The position numbers and the translations under genes were made by a program. Under the pieces are notes generated by a model. The model was not told the DNA's origin. It did no database searches and worked only from the letters and a program-made list of their open reading frames with translations. From Paracoccus yeei ATCC BAA-599 (lineage in GTDB: Bacteria; Pseudomonadota; Alphaproteobacteria; Rhodobacterales; Rhodobacteraceae), in the NCBI RefSeq assembly GCF_000622145.1, contig NZ_JHWH01000008.1, positions 1 through 64,000 on the forward strand: DNA of 64,000 nt, given 5' to 3'. Below are positions 27,835 through 36,957 of the stretch, in pieces. Position 1 is the first letter of the stretch. Every line of letters begins with the position of its first letter.

Positions 27835-29001
27835 ATGCAAGAGCCCGACGAACAGGTCATCCTGGACATCTACGACACCGTGCTGGACGCCGGTCGGTGG
27901 CCTGGGGTGCTTGACCGGATCGCGCGGGCCGTGGGCGCGCGGGGCTGCATCATCTTTGAACTGGACGAGGCCGATCCGCGCGCACGTCAACTGCGGGCGC
28001 CCCATTTCTCGGCCGCCTACGACCCGGTGCTGGTCGATGGCTACATCCATCGCTTTGCCGAGGAGGAGTTCGCCGACCAGGAGATCATCGCCCGCCATTC
28101 CGCGCGCGGCGACCGGATCGAGATCGTGGGCGACGATGTCCTGGCGCCCGAGCACAGCGCCCTGGCCCTGCGACCCAATGCGCAAGAGATGGCCCGGCAC
28201 GGCGTCCATTACCGGGCCGGCGCCGTCCTGAACAAGGACGACCTGTCGCGCGACCGCTTCTCGGTCCAGTTCTCGCGCCGGCACGGGCCGATGAGCGGGG
28301 CCGAGCGCGCGGCCCTGGCCACGATCCTGCCCCATGTCGCCAAGGCCCTGCACCTGGGCCGTCCGCTGCGTCAGTTGAGCACCGCCTATGCGGGCCTGGC
28401 CGAAGCCATGGACCGGCTGCGCATCGGCGTCTGCCTGATCCGAGGCGATCGCCAGATCATCTGCGAGAACGTCGAATTCGCCCGCCAGCGCGAAGCGGCG
28501 GGGGTGTTCTTTCGCGATGGGGCGGGGCGGCTGGAGATGCGGGCCGCGCCCGACCGGCAATGGCTGCACGCGATGACGGCGGATGCGCGCGACCACGGCC
28601 GCTGCGGCGCCCGGCCCCGGAAAGAGGCGCTTGGCGGGCGTCAGGCCAGTTGCGGGCGGCTTGCGGTGGAAATCTCTCCGCTGACTTCGGCCGATGCCTT
28701 TGGCGAGCGGCGGCTGGACGGCTATGCGATCTACAGCCTGGATACCGGGCGGGAGCTGCCGCTGGACCTGGACCTGCTGGCCAAGGTGCTGACGCTGACG
28801 CAATCGGAAACCCGACTGGTCGGGCTGCTGGCCGAGGGGCTGACCAACCGCCAGATCTCGGACCGGCGCAACCGCTCGGTCGAGACGATCAATTCGCAGG
28901 TCAAGTCGCTGCTCGCCAAGGCCGATTGCGCGAATCGGACGCAGCTGATCCGGCTGGCGTCCAGCATCGGCGCCAGCTTTGTGATGGACCCGCTGGACTA
29001 G
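27835..29001 (+). CDS. LuxR-type helix-turn-helix transcriptional regulator
   Basis: This 388-residue protein has a C-terminal LuxR HTH at about 315-375 (LTQSETRLVGLLAEGLTNRQISDRRNRSVETINSQVKSLLAK). The N-terminal ~290 residues are a long sensory region with no acyl-homoserine-lactone domain I can recognise. It is divergent from the COX-like/catalase/cytochrome operon and is the obvious candidate regulator of it. The stop overlaps the convergent small gene in a shared CTAG. Confidence 0.85.
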   Translation: MQEPDEQVILDIYDTVLDAGRWPGVLDRIARAVGARGCIIFELDEADPRARQLRAPHFSAAYDPVLVDGYIHRFAEEEFADQEIIARHSARGDRIEIVGDDVLAPEHSALALRPNAQEMARHGVHYRAGAVLNKDDLSRDRFSVQFSRRHGPMSGAERAALATILPHVAKALHLGRPLRQLSTAYAGLAEAMDRLRIGVCLIRGDRQIICENVEFARQREAAGVFFRDGAGRLEMRAAPDRQWLHAMTADARDHGRCGARPRKEALGGRQASCGRLAVEISPLTSADAFGERRLDGYAIYSLDTGRELPLDLDLLAKVLTLTQSETRLVGLLAEGLTNRQISDRRNRSVETINSQVKSLLAKADCANRTQLIRLASSIGASFVMDPLD

Positions 29002-29252
29002 GCCGCCGCCGCGATCCGCATGGCCTGGCCGTCGATCTGCCGGGGCGACAGCACGCCGCGGTCTGCAAGCGTGCGCGATTCCGCTGCGGCCTCGACGATC
29101 TGGTAGCAGGCCGCGAGCACATCGTCGAAGGCACGCGACGCATCGGCCCCCAGCTGTTCGCGGATCAGGTCGGACGCCTCGGCCGAGGCGCCCCCCAGGT
29201 CGTGCAGCGCATTGCGCAGGTCTGCGATCAGGTCGTTCGGAATTCTTGCCAT
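28998..29252 (-). CDS. Small hypothetical protein
   Basis: This is an 84-residue, largely helical, acidic protein (MARIPNDLIADLRNALHDLGGASAEASDLI) with no known motif, signal peptide or membrane segment. The start at 29252 has GGGGGCTC upstream; an in-frame GTG-rich extension to 29315 is less likely. Strong GC3 bias supports real coding. It could be a phasin-like or regulatory helical protein, but nothing decides this. Confidence 0.6.
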   Translation of the reverse strand: MARIPNDLIADLRNALHDLGGASAEASDLIREQLGADASRAFDDVLAACYQIVEAAAESRTLADRGVLSPRQIDGQAMRIAAAA

Positions 29253-29315
29253 GCTGAGCCCCCATTCTGTTTGCGACAGAACACCAGGATGCCCGGCGGG
29301 GTTCACCGCTCGCAA

Positions 29316-30314
29316 TTATTTCAACGCGGGCGCCCGCACCGCTCCGAAACGGCGGAAGATCCCGGCCATGGCGAAGCCTGCGAGGACCGTGGCAAGCCCG
29401 CCTTGCAGATGCGCGCCGAAGCCATGCCCAGCGGTGCCCGCCTCGGCCGCCAGCAGGAAGCACATGTTGGCGTCCAGTCCCAGCGGGGCGGTGCGGGGAT
29501 GGCTGCGCAGGCTGGCGCCCGCCGCGATGAAGGGCAGCGCCAGCCACAGCGCGGTTCCCGCCGGATCGGGCAGCGCCATGTCAAGCGCCCGATAGGCCAG
29601 CGCGGCCAGCACCCCCACGGCGGCCCCGGGCGGCATATAGGCCAGGATCGGCGCGGGGTTGCGCGAGGTTCCCAGAATCAGGCTGAAGATCGTCAGGGAC
29701 AGGGCTGCCGCGATCCCCGCAGGTCCGCCCACCGCATGCAGGATCGCCCCGCCCGCCAAGGCGGCCGCTGCGGCGATCAGCCCCTGGCGGATCACATCGC
29801 CCAGCGGCGGGACGGTGCGCGGCGGCAGCGGGCCGCTGCGATGGGGGGTGAACAGGAAGGTGATGACCGTCACCGCGACGACACCGATCAGCGTGCACCA
29901 GATCCGGTCCAGCGCCAGATGGGCCGCATCGACCGGATGATCCATCGCCGGCACCACCAGCACCACCGCCAGCGTGATCGCGGCCAGGATCACGCCATAG
30001 CTGTAGACCGTGCCGATCCAGAAGGCGACCGAGGCCCCGAGCCCGACCCCCAGCGCAAGGACCGCGACCCGGGCCGCGTCGCCCGGCACCGACATCAGCA
30101 CAAGCCAGCCGATCCATGCGCCGAATGCCGTTCCCAAAACCCGCAGCACGGCGCGCAGCAGCAGGTCCTGCCGGTTCGGCTGGGCCACGACCCAGACCGG
30201 CATGGCCGCCCAGAACGGGTTCTGCAGCCCAAGCTGCACCGCAAGGATCAACGAGATCGCCGCGGCCGCGAAAAGCTGCAGGGCCCGCGCGGTCCAGGGA
30301 GAGGATGGGTTCAT
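29316..30314 (-). CDS. FUSC-family inner-membrane protein
   Basis: This 332-residue protein has about ten hydrophobic segments in two sets of five (from ALQLFAAAAISLILAV to GLATVLAGFAMAGIF), separated by a short cytoplasmic linker (TPHRSGPLPPRTVPPL). That is the fusaric-acid-resistance/aromatic-acid-exporter layout. Members export aromatic or other organic acids, usually with a periplasmic adaptor. No adaptor gene is next to it. It is in the same direction as the asparaginase-permease pair but separated by 75 bp, so operon membership is uncertain. Confidence 0.8.
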   Translation of the reverse strand: MNPSSPWTARALQLFAAAAISLILAVQLGLQNPFWAAMPVWVVAQPNRQDLLLRAVLRVLGTAFGAWIGWLVLMSVPGDAARVAVLALGVGLGASVAFWIGTVYSYGVILAAITLAVVLVVPAMDHPVDAAHLALDRIWCTLIGVVAVTVITFLFTPHRSGPLPPRTVPPLGDVIRQGLIAAAAALAGGAILHAVGGPAGIAAALSLTIFSLILGTSRNPAPILAYMPPGAAVGVLAALAYRALDMALPDPAGTALWLALPFIAAGASLRSHPRTAPLGLDANMCFLLAAEAGTAGHGFGAHLQGGLATVLAGFAMAGIFRRFGAVRAPALK

Positions 30315-30389
30315 GGCCGGCCCGATGGCAAGGATTTGGCTGGGTTCTGCGCCAGCAGGCCCCGGAATGCAATCGCGCTGCCCCGCGTT

Positions 30390-31316
30390 TCAGCCGAAAT
30401 GCGCCGCCATCCGGTCCGGCGGGACGCCGTTCGCGATCAGCGCCGCCAGCAGGATGCGGGCCTGTCCGGGGCGCAGGATGCGGGCGTGAATGGCCCCGGC
30501 CCGCATCAGGTCGTGGCCGCCGCCGCCGCCGCCATAGGCAGGGGTCAGAACCCCCTCCGGCACCCGGCTGGAGACGACCACGGGCACGCCGGCCGCATGG
30601 GCGCGGGCGACCGCCTCGGCCACGGGGGCCGAGGCATTGCCCGATCCCAGCGCGACAAGCACGATCCCTTGCGCCCCGGCGGCCAGGCTGGCGTCCAGAT
30701 GCAGCGCGTCCGCGCCGGGATGGATCGCGACCAGATCGACGCGCTGCGGCCCCAGCGACGCGGGCAGGTGCGGCACCGGATGGTCGCCCGGCACCGCCAG
30801 GCGAAAGGCGTCGGCCCGGTCGGACGCGGCCTTGTAAAGCCCCCAGACCGGCAACAGCCGGCCGCCGAAGGCCAGCCGCACGCCCGCCGGCCCCGCCAGC
30901 ACCGCGCGCAGGGCATCGGCCAGGTTGCCGGGCCCGTCGGGCCGGTCGCTGTCGGCGGAAAACTGCGCCCCGGTCAGCACGACCGGGCCGCGCGCACCAT
31001 GCTGCAGGGCGATCAGCAGCGCGGTTTCCTCCATCGCGTCGGTGCCGTGCAGGACCACGACGCCCGCGACCGCAGGATCGGCCAGGGCCGCGCCCACCGC
31101 GTCGCTGATCGCCTGCATGTCGGCCAGCGTCAGGGCAGAGCTGTCCTTGGCGGGCAGTTCCACCGCGCGCAGGCGCAGGTCCAGGGGTGGCAGCAGGTCC
31201 AGCAGGTCCTGCCCGCGCAGCACGGGTTGGGCGGCCCCGCTTGCGTCCTTGCGGCTGGCGATGGTGCCCCCGGTCGCTATGACCGCGACCAGGGGCTTGC
31301 CGGCATCTGCGGTCAC
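30390..31316 (-). CDS. ansA: L-asparaginase
   Basis: This 308-residue class I asparaginase has both catalytic threonine motifs: [10 protein letters not shown] near residue 16 and [13 protein letters not shown] near residue 93. It has no signal peptide, so it is a cytoplasmic enzyme hydrolysing L-asparagine to aspartate and ammonia. The GTG at 31316 overlaps the permease stop (GTGA), which couples the two. Any longer frame enters the permease gene. The product is somewhat short for the family but shows no missing block. Confidence 0.88.
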   Translation of the reverse strand: MTADAGKPLVAVIATGGTIASRKDASGAAQPVLRGQDLLDLLPPLDLRLRAVELPAKDSSALTLADMQAISDAVGAALADPAVAGVVVLHGTDAMEETALLIALQHGARGPVVLTGAQFSADSDRPDGPGNLADALRAVLAGPAGVRLAFGGRLLPVWGLYKAASDRADAFRLAVPGDHPVPHLPASLGPQRVDLVAIHPGADALHLDASLAAGAQGIVLVALGSGNASAPVAEAVARAHAAGVPVVVSSRVPEGVLTPAYGGGGGGHDLMRAGAIHARILRPGQARILLAALIANGVPPDRMAAHFG

Positions 31317-32761
31317 TGGCCCGCCTCGCTTGCGGCGGCGATGGCCGCGATGCGGCCCCGCGCCAGATGCCAGCCCAGGATCAGCGCCGGCACGATCACC
31401 AGAAGCGAGGCGACGGTCCAGGTTCCGACCGGATAGTCGAAGGCCATCAGCACCACGACTCCCAGCAGGAAGGCCAGCGTCAGGATGCCGGTGAAGGGCG
31501 CGCCGAACATGCGGAACTCGGGGCGCTGGATCAGGCCCTGGCGCGACAGGTGCCACAACTTCAGCTGGCACAGGACGATGGTGCCCCAGGCGCAGATCAG
31601 GCCAAGCGCGGCCACGTTGATCGCGATCTCGAAGGCATCCGAGGGCATGAAGGCGTTCAGCACCACCCCCAGCACGGTGACGGCCGCCGTGACGCCGATC
31701 CCCATATAGGGCACGCCCGCCTTGTTCATCCGCGCCAGCGCCGCCGGGGCCGAGCCCGAGATCGCCATGGAATGCAGGATGCGGCCCGTCGAATAAAGCC
31801 CCGCGTTCAGCGACGACAGCACGGCGGTCAGCACGACCAGGTTCATCACGATATCCGCGCCCTCGACGCCGATGGCGCCGAAGAAGGTGACGAAGGGGCT
31901 CTCGCCCGCCTTGTAGGCGGTATAAGGCAGCAGCAGCGACAGCAGCAGGACCGAGCCGACATAGAACACCACCAGCCGCAGCACGACGGTGCGGATGGCG
32001 CGCGGCATGACCTTGCGCGGGTCTTCGGTCTCGCCCGCGGCGGTGCCGATCAGCTCGATCGAGGCATAGGCAAAGACCACCCCCTGCGTCAGCACCAGCG
32101 CCGGCAGGATGCCATGCGGGAACAGGCCGCCGCCTTCGGAAATCAGGTGGATGCCGGGGGTGTGGCCGGCGATGGGCGTGCCGGTCGCGACGAACCAGAT
32201 GCCGACCAGCAGAAAGCCCACCAGCGCCAGCACCTTGATCAGGCTGAACCAGAATTCAAGCTCGCCAAAGACCTTGACCGACAGCATGTTCATCGCCAGC
32301 ACGACGACCAGTGCGCCCAGGGCGAACATCCACTGGTCGACGCCCGCGAGCCAGGGCACATAGGCCTTGAAGAAGTTCATGTAGACCGCCACCGCCGTCA
32401 CATCGGCGACCGAGGTCATGGCCCAGTTGATCCAGTACATCCAGCCCGCCGCGAAGGCGAGCTTTTCGCCATAGAATTCCCTGGCATAGCTGACGAATGA
32501 CCCCGAACTGGGCCGATGCATGATCAGCTCGCCCAGGGCGCGCAGGACCAGAAAGCCGAAAAAGCCGCAAAGCGCATAGACCAGAACCAGCGAGGGCCCG
32601 GCGACGGCCAGCCGCCCGCCCGCGCCCAGGAAAAGCCCGGTGCCGATCGCGCCGCCGATGGCGATCATCTGGATCTGGCGCGGCTTGAGTTCCTTGTGAA
32701 AGCCCGCCTCCTCGGCGGCAAAGACATGCCCTTCGGCGGATGTCGAATGATGGTGCTGCAA
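31313..32761 (-). CDS. ansP: L-asparagine permease (AAT/APC family)
   Basis: This 482-residue transporter has about 12 membrane segments. The amino-acid-transporter signature starts at [24 protein letters not shown], with [27 protein letters not shown] in the middle. A TTG at 32761 was chosen because GGAG lies 6 nt upstream (GGAGATCATC-TTG); no ATG fits, and upstream codons lack coding character. Coupling to asparaginase supports asparagine as the substrate. The pair takes up and deamidates asparagine. Confidence 0.87.
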   Translation of the reverse strand: MQHHHSTSAEGHVFAAEEAGFHKELKPRQIQMIAIGGAIGTGLFLGAGGRLAVAGPSLVLVYALCGFFGFLVLRALGELIMHRPSSGSFVSYAREFYGEKLAFAAGWMYWINWAMTSVADVTAVAVYMNFFKAYVPWLAGVDQWMFALGALVVVLAMNMLSVKVFGELEFWFSLIKVLALVGFLLVGIWFVATGTPIAGHTPGIHLISEGGGLFPHGILPALVLTQGVVFAYASIELIGTAAGETEDPRKVMPRAIRTVVLRLVVFYVGSVLLLSLLLPYTAYKAGESPFVTFFGAIGVEGADIVMNLVVLTAVLSSLNAGLYSTGRILHSMAISGSAPAALARMNKAGVPYMGIGVTAAVTVLGVVLNAFMPSDAFEIAINVAALGLICAWGTIVLCQLKLWHLSRQGLIQRPEFRMFGAPFTGILTLAFLLGVVVLMAFDYPVGTWTVASLLVIVPALILGWHLARGRIAAIAAASEAGQ

Positions 32762-32871
32762 GATGATCTCCGTCCCCTTGACGATCCCGGCTCTTGGGCC
32801 TCCTCGCCCGCAAGCTGCTAAGCTGTATGACAGATCGGGCGGATAGGGTGCGGAATGCCCCGGCGTCAAGG

Positions 32872-32905
32872 AAAAAACGCCCCCTCCGGCCGGACCGAGG
32901 GGGCG
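32872..32905 (-). terminator. Rho-independent terminator of the pca operon
   Basis: A 9-bp perfect stem, CGCCCCCTC / GAGGGGGCG (32878-32886 with 32897-32905), is flanked on the low-coordinate side by AAAAAA, i.e. six U in the minus-strand transcript. It lies about 65 bp after the pcaF stop. Confidence 0.8.
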
Positions 32906-32971
32906 CGATTTTCGGCGTTTTTCCAGAAGTCCGGGGCAAGCGGTTGCGCCGGAAGGGAAAAGCGGCGGGCC

Positions 32972-34171
32972 CTACACCCGCTCCAGTGCCACGGCGATGC
33001 CCTGGCCGACGCCGATGCACATGGTCGAGAGCGACCGCTTGCCGCCGGTCCGCGCCAGTTCCAGCGCCGCCGTGCCGGTGATGCGGGCGCCGGACATGCC
33101 CAAGGGATGCCCCAGAGCGATGGCGCCGCCGTTCGGATTGACGCGCGGGTCGTCGTCGGCGATGCCCAGTTGGCGCAGCGTGGCCAGACCCTGGGCGGCA
33201 AAGGCCTCATTGAGTTCGATCACGTCGAAATCGGCGGCAGTCAGGCCCAGCCGGTCCATCAGCTTCTGGCTTGCCGGCGCCGGACCGATGCCCATGATGC
33301 GCGGGGCCACCCCGGCCGTCGCCCCGCCCAGAATGCGGGCGATGGGGGTCAGGCCGTGCCGTTTCGCCGCCGCCTCGGTCGCCAGGATCAGCGCCGCCGC
33401 CCCGTCGTTCACGCCCGAGGCATTGCCGGCGGTGACCGAGCCGCCCTCGAACAGCGGCTTCAGCTTGGCCAGCGCCTCGGGCGTGGTGGCCCGGGGATGT
33501 TCGTCGGTGTCCACGACGACCGGCTCGCCCTTGCGCTGGGGGATCGTGACCGGGGTGATCTCCTGCGCCAGCCGGCCATTGGCGATGGCGGCCGCCGCCT
33601 TGGCCTGGCTGGCCAGCGCCATCGCGTCCTGCGCCTCACGCGAGATGCCATAGTCGTCGGCGACGTTCTGGCCGGTCTGCGGCATGGAATCGACGCCGTA
33701 CTGCTTTTTCATAGCCGGGTTGACGAAGCGCCAGCCGATGGTGGTGTCGTGGATCTCGGCATGGCGCGAGAAGGCGGTTTCCGCCTTGGGCAGCACGAAG
33801 GGCGCGCGTGACATCGACTCGACGCCGCCGGCGATCATCAGATCGGCCTCTCCGGCGGCGATCTGGCGGGCGGCTGTCAGCACCGCGTCCATTCCCGAGC
33901 CGCAGAGCCGGTTGATCGTGGTCCCCGTCACCTCGATCGGCAGGCCCGCCAGCAGCAGCGACATGCGGGCGACGTTGCGGTTGTCCTCGCCCGCCTGGTT
34001 GGCGCAGCCATAGACCACGTCGCCGACAGCCTGCCAGTCGAGGTTCGCGTGCCGCGCCATCAGCGCGCGCAAGGGGATCGCGCCCAGGTCGTCGGCCCGC
34101 ACCGAGGCCAATGCGCCGCCAAAGCGTCCGATTGGGGTTCGGATATAGTCGCAGATGAAAACGTCGGTCAT
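32972..34171 (-). CDS. pcaF: 3-oxoadipyl-CoA thiolase PcaF
   Basis: This 399-residue thiolase has the active-site cysteine in NRLCGSGMDAV (about C90), the histidine in GGAIALGHPLGMSGAR and the second cysteine in STMCIGVGQG. The segment HDTTIGWRFVNP is typical of 3-oxoadipyl-CoA thiolases rather than general acetoacetyl-CoA thiolases. It cleaves 3-oxoadipyl-CoA to succinyl-CoA and acetyl-CoA. It lies 1 bp after pcaJ in the same operon. Confidence 0.94.
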   Translation of the reverse strand: MTDVFICDYIRTPIGRFGGALASVRADDLGAIPLRALMARHANLDWQAVGDVVYGCANQAGEDNRNVARMSLLLAGLPIEVTGTTINRLCGSGMDAVLTAARQIAAGEADLMIAGGVESMSRAPFVLPKAETAFSRHAEIHDTTIGWRFVNPAMKKQYGVDSMPQTGQNVADDYGISREAQDAMALASQAKAAAAIANGRLAQEITPVTIPQRKGEPVVVDTDEHPRATTPEALAKLKPLFEGGSVTAGNASGVNDGAAALILATEAAAKRHGLTPIARILGGATAGVAPRIMGIGPAPASQKLMDRLGLTAADFDVIELNEAFAAQGLATLRQLGIADDDPRVNPNGGAIALGHPLGMSGARITGTAALELARTGGKRSLSTMCIGVGQGIAVALERV

Positions 34172-34172
34172 G

Positions 34173-34844
34173 TCACAGCTCCGGCACGGTCAGCTCGGCG
34201 ACGGCGCCGTCCACATGCAGCGTGGCGCCGGTCAGGGATTGCAACTCGTCCATCGAGATCGAGGACAGCTTCTCGCGCAGCACGAAATGGCCGTCCTGAA
34301 CATCGACGACAGCCAGCGAGGTATAGACCCGCGTCACGCAGCCGACGCCGGTCAGGGGCAGGGTGCAGGCGTCCAGAAGCTTTGGCTTGCCGTCCTTGGT
34401 CACATGTTCGGTGATGACGGCGACGCGCTTGGCGCCGTGAACCAGGTCCATCGCGCCGCCGACCGCCGGGACGCCCTTGGGCCCGGTCGACCAGTTCGCC
34501 AGGTCGCCGTTCTGCGCGACCTGATAGGCGCCCAGGATTGCCACGTCCAGATGGCCGCCGCGCACCATGGCAAAGCTGTCGGCATGGTGGAAGAAGGCGG
34601 TCCCCGGCTTGATCGTCACGGCCTTCTTGCCGGCGTTGATCAGGTCCCAGTCCTCATCCCCCGGGGCTGGTGCTTCGCCAAAGCCCAGGATGCCGTTTTC
34701 GGTGTGAAAGATCGCCTGCCGGCCGGGCGGCTGGAATTTCGCCACCATCTCGGGAAAGCCGATGCCCAGGTTCACATAGGCGCCATCCTGGATGTCCTGC
34801 GCCGCGCGCCAGGCAATCTGGGTCGAGGTCAGTTTCTGAGTCAT
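34173..34844 (-). CDS. pcaJ: 3-oxoacid (3-oxoadipate) CoA-transferase subunit B
   Basis: This 223-residue beta subunit has the catalytic glutamate in IFHTENGILGFG. It transfers CoA from succinyl-CoA to 3-oxoadipate together with PcaI. The start ATG overlaps the pcaI stop (ATGA). The sequence alone cannot exclude acetoacetate as substrate; the pcaF neighbour and the IclR regulator favour 3-oxoadipate. Confidence 0.92.
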   Translation of the reverse strand: MTQKLTSTQIAWRAAQDIQDGAYVNLGIGFPEMVAKFQPPGRQAIFHTENGILGFGEAPAPGDEDWDLINAGKKAVTIKPGTAFFHHADSFAMVRGGHLDVAILGAYQVAQNGDLANWSTGPKGVPAVGGAMDLVHGAKRVAVITEHVTKDGKPKLLDACTLPLTGVGCVTRVYTSLAVVDVQDGHFVLREKLSSISMDELQSLTGATLHVDGAVAELTVPEL

Positions 34845-35575
34845 GCTGCGGTCTCCGGATAGACGGCATTGGCGCGGTTCAGGTCCTCTTCCTGCGCCGG
34901 GTTTTCGACCTCGACCAGGCCCTGGACAAAGATGCCGGGGGTGACGACGGCCTCGGGGTCGATGGCGCCGGGCTGGACCAGTTCGCGCACCTGCACGATG
35001 GTGGTCGCGGTGGCCAAGGCCATCAGCGGGCCGAAGTTGCGCGCCGCCATGCGAAAGGTCAGGTTGCCGAGGGTGTCGCCGCGCTCGGCCTTGATCAGGG
35101 CGACATCGGCCTTGAGCCAGCGTTCCCGGACATAGGGGCGGCCGTCGAATTCCTCGACCGGCTTGCCCTTGGCCAGATCGGTGCCATAGCTGGTCGGGGT
35201 GTAGAAGGCCGGGATGCCCGCGCCGCCGGCCCGGATGCGTTCGGCCAGCGTGCCCTGCGGGACCAGCTCGAGCTCGATCTTTCCGGCCAGGTAAAGTTCG
35301 GTAAAGACGCGCGGATCGGCGGACCGCGGGAAGGAACAGATCAGCTTGGCGACCATGCCCTGTTCGATCAGCGCGGCCAAGCCGACGTGGCCATTGCCCG
35401 CATTGTTGTTCACGACCGTCAGGTTCTTCGGATGCCCGGTGGCGAGGAAGCGGTCGATCAGGGCGTGGATCAGTTCGATCGGCGCGCCCGAGCCGCCGAA
35501 CCCGCCGATCATCACGGTCATCCCGTCTTCGATCCCGGCCACCGCCGCGGCCAGATCGGGAAGCGTCTTGTCCAT
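34841..35575 (-). CDS. pcaI: 3-oxoacid (3-oxoadipate) CoA-transferase subunit A
   Basis: This 244-residue alpha subunit shows the CoA-binding glycine loop MIGGFGGSGAP near the start and GAGIPAFYTPTSYGTDLA in the middle. Two ATGs compete. The second (35575) has GGAGG at 6 nt, whereas the first (35581) touches the GGAGG, so 35575 is preferred. It is the first gene of pcaI-pcaJ-pcaF, divergent from the IclR regulator with a clear inverted-repeat operator between them. Confidence 0.93.
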   Translation of the reverse strand: MDKTLPDLAAAVAGIEDGMTVMIGGFGGSGAPIELIHALIDRFLATGHPKNLTVVNNNAGNGHVGLAALIEQGMVAKLICSFPRSADPRVFTELYLAGKIELELVPQGTLAERIRAGGAGIPAFYTPTSYGTDLAKGKPVEEFDGRPYVRERWLKADVALIKAERGDTLGNLTFRMAARNFGPLMALATATTIVQVRELVQPGAIDPEAVVTPGIFVQGLVEVENPAQEEDLNRANAVYPETAA

Positions 35576-35650
35576 GCTCATCCTCCGTGAATGGGACAGC
35601 TTGCGGGTGCCGGGCTACACCCAGCCACGGGCTTCCGTAAACCGGGATTG

Positions 35651-35681
35651 TGCGATATGATAGATTTGTTCGCATATCGCA
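35651..35681. promoter_or_regulatory. Inverted-repeat operator for the IclR-type regulator
   Basis: TGCGATATG (35651-35659) and CATATCGCA (35673-35681) form a perfect 9-bp inverted repeat with a 13-nt spacer, between divergent pcaI and the regulator gene. Each arm resembles the TGCGA..TCGCA core of IclR-family sites, so the regulator probably binds here and controls both directions. Confidence 0.7.
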
Positions 35682-35699
35682 CATGGCTGGCCGGGGATC

Positions 35700-36461
35700 A
35701 TGAGTTTCAACGAGCGCGACATGATGGGCGGGCTGGCCAAGGGCTTGCGGGTGATCGAGACCTTCACCGCCGACTGCCCACGCCAGTCCATCGGCGCGGT
35801 TTCGGCCGCTTCGGGGCTGGACCGGGCGACGGCGCGGCGCTGCTTGCTGACGCTGGCCCATCACGGCTATGCGGATTACGACGGCAAGTTCTTTACCCTG
35901 ACGCCGCGCATCCTGCGGCTGGGGACGGCCTGCCTTGCGACCATGCCGCTGCCGCAGATCGTCCAGCCCTGGCTGGACCGCCTGTCCGAAGAGATCGGGG
36001 AAAGCAGCTCCGTCTCGATCCTTGACGGGGCCGAGATCGTCTATGTGGCGCGCGCGGCGCAGCAGAAGGTCATGTCGATTTCGCTGATGGCAGGGTCGCG
36101 TCTGCCAGCCTATTGCACCTCGATGGGCCGCGTCCTGCTGGCGGCCTTGCCCGAGCCCGATCTGCTGGCCTTGCTGGCCGGCGCGCCCTTTCCCGCGCGC
36201 ACGCCCCATACCCTGACCAATGCCGAGGCCCTGTTCGACGAGATTGCCCGTGTCCGTCGCGATGGCCACGCCATCATCGACCAGGAGGTCGAGATCGGCC
36301 TGCGCTCCATTGCGGTGCCGCTTCTGAACGCACGCGGCAGGGTGGTCGCCGCGCTGAACATCGGCCTTGCCGCCGCCCATGCCACGGTCGAGGAACTGCC
36401 CGTCCGCTTCCTGCCCCACCTGCAGCGCATCCAGGGCGAGCTGCGCGGGCTGCTGCGTTAG
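35700..36461 (+). CDS. pcaR: IclR-family regulator PcaR/PcaU type
   Basis: This 253-residue protein has an N-terminal winged HTH (residues 10-75: LAKGLRVIETFTADCPRQSIGAVSAASGLDRATARRCLLTL) and a C-terminal IclR effector domain (AGSRLPAYCTSMGRVLLAALPE, then ALNIGLAAAHATVEEL). PcaR/PcaU/PobR members respond to beta-ketoadipate-pathway intermediates. It is divergent from pcaIJF and separated from it by the inverted repeat at 35651. Whether it activates or represses is not readable. Confidence 0.9.
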   Translation: MSFNERDMMGGLAKGLRVIETFTADCPRQSIGAVSAASGLDRATARRCLLTLAHHGYADYDGKFFTLTPRILRLGTACLATMPLPQIVQPWLDRLSEEIGESSSVSILDGAEIVYVARAAQQKVMSISLMAGSRLPAYCTSMGRVLLAALPEPDLLALLAGAPFPARTPHTLTNAEALFDEIARVRRDGHAIIDQEVEIGLRSIAVPLLNARGRVVAALNIGLAAAHATVEELPVRFLPHLQRIQGELRGLLR

Positions 36462-36957
36462 GTCGGGGCATCTGGGTGCGCGGCAGCTTGGCGGTCGTGA
36501 TGCCAACAATTCATGCCGAAGTGATTCGAAGTAGCCCGTAAAGCATGCGTTCAGATTGCTGACCACACATGCTGCACAGGGGAATATTCAGCGAGCAAGA
36601 CGATATCTAGAGCGTTGTAGAGAACGAAAAATTAAATTTGCCTAATATGCATGATTGCGATGCGGCAAGGCAACGGCAGTGACCTCTTATTTGATTTGCC
36701 TGCCTTTCAAGCACTAATATGGCTACCGAATACTCAACCGATGCGTTAATGTGCATCAAGATAACAGCCGAGGAGTCTGGCCGCGGTGGTCGATCCACCT
36801 TTGACTTTGATTGCGTAGTGTAAATAGACAAAATAAAGAACAGCGCAGATGCGCGTGGGGCAACCTCGAGAGCCTCGTCTCGGCTCAATCGAGTGACGCT
36901 AAAAGCGACGGCGGCTTTGGCGCCAGTGTCAAAAACTTACCAGAGAAGATCTGAAAC
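36462..36957. other. AT-rich intergenic region before the QueC-like gene
   Basis: This 496-bp stretch has base composition unlike the rest of the window (AT-rich, mixed codon third positions) and no gene I can support. It forms the left part of a low-GC island that continues through the next gene to about 38640. No inverted repeats, tRNA fragment or integrase mark the edge. Confidence 0.5.

Noticed and set aside
28560..31436. Long plus-strand frame across the LuxR-type, FUSC and asparaginase genes
   Set aside because: It crosses three well-supported genes and contains only arginine/glutamine-rich sequence.
36607..36888. Minus-strand frame of 93 codons in the AT-rich gap
   Set aside because: No motif or RBS; a chance frame in low-GC sequence.
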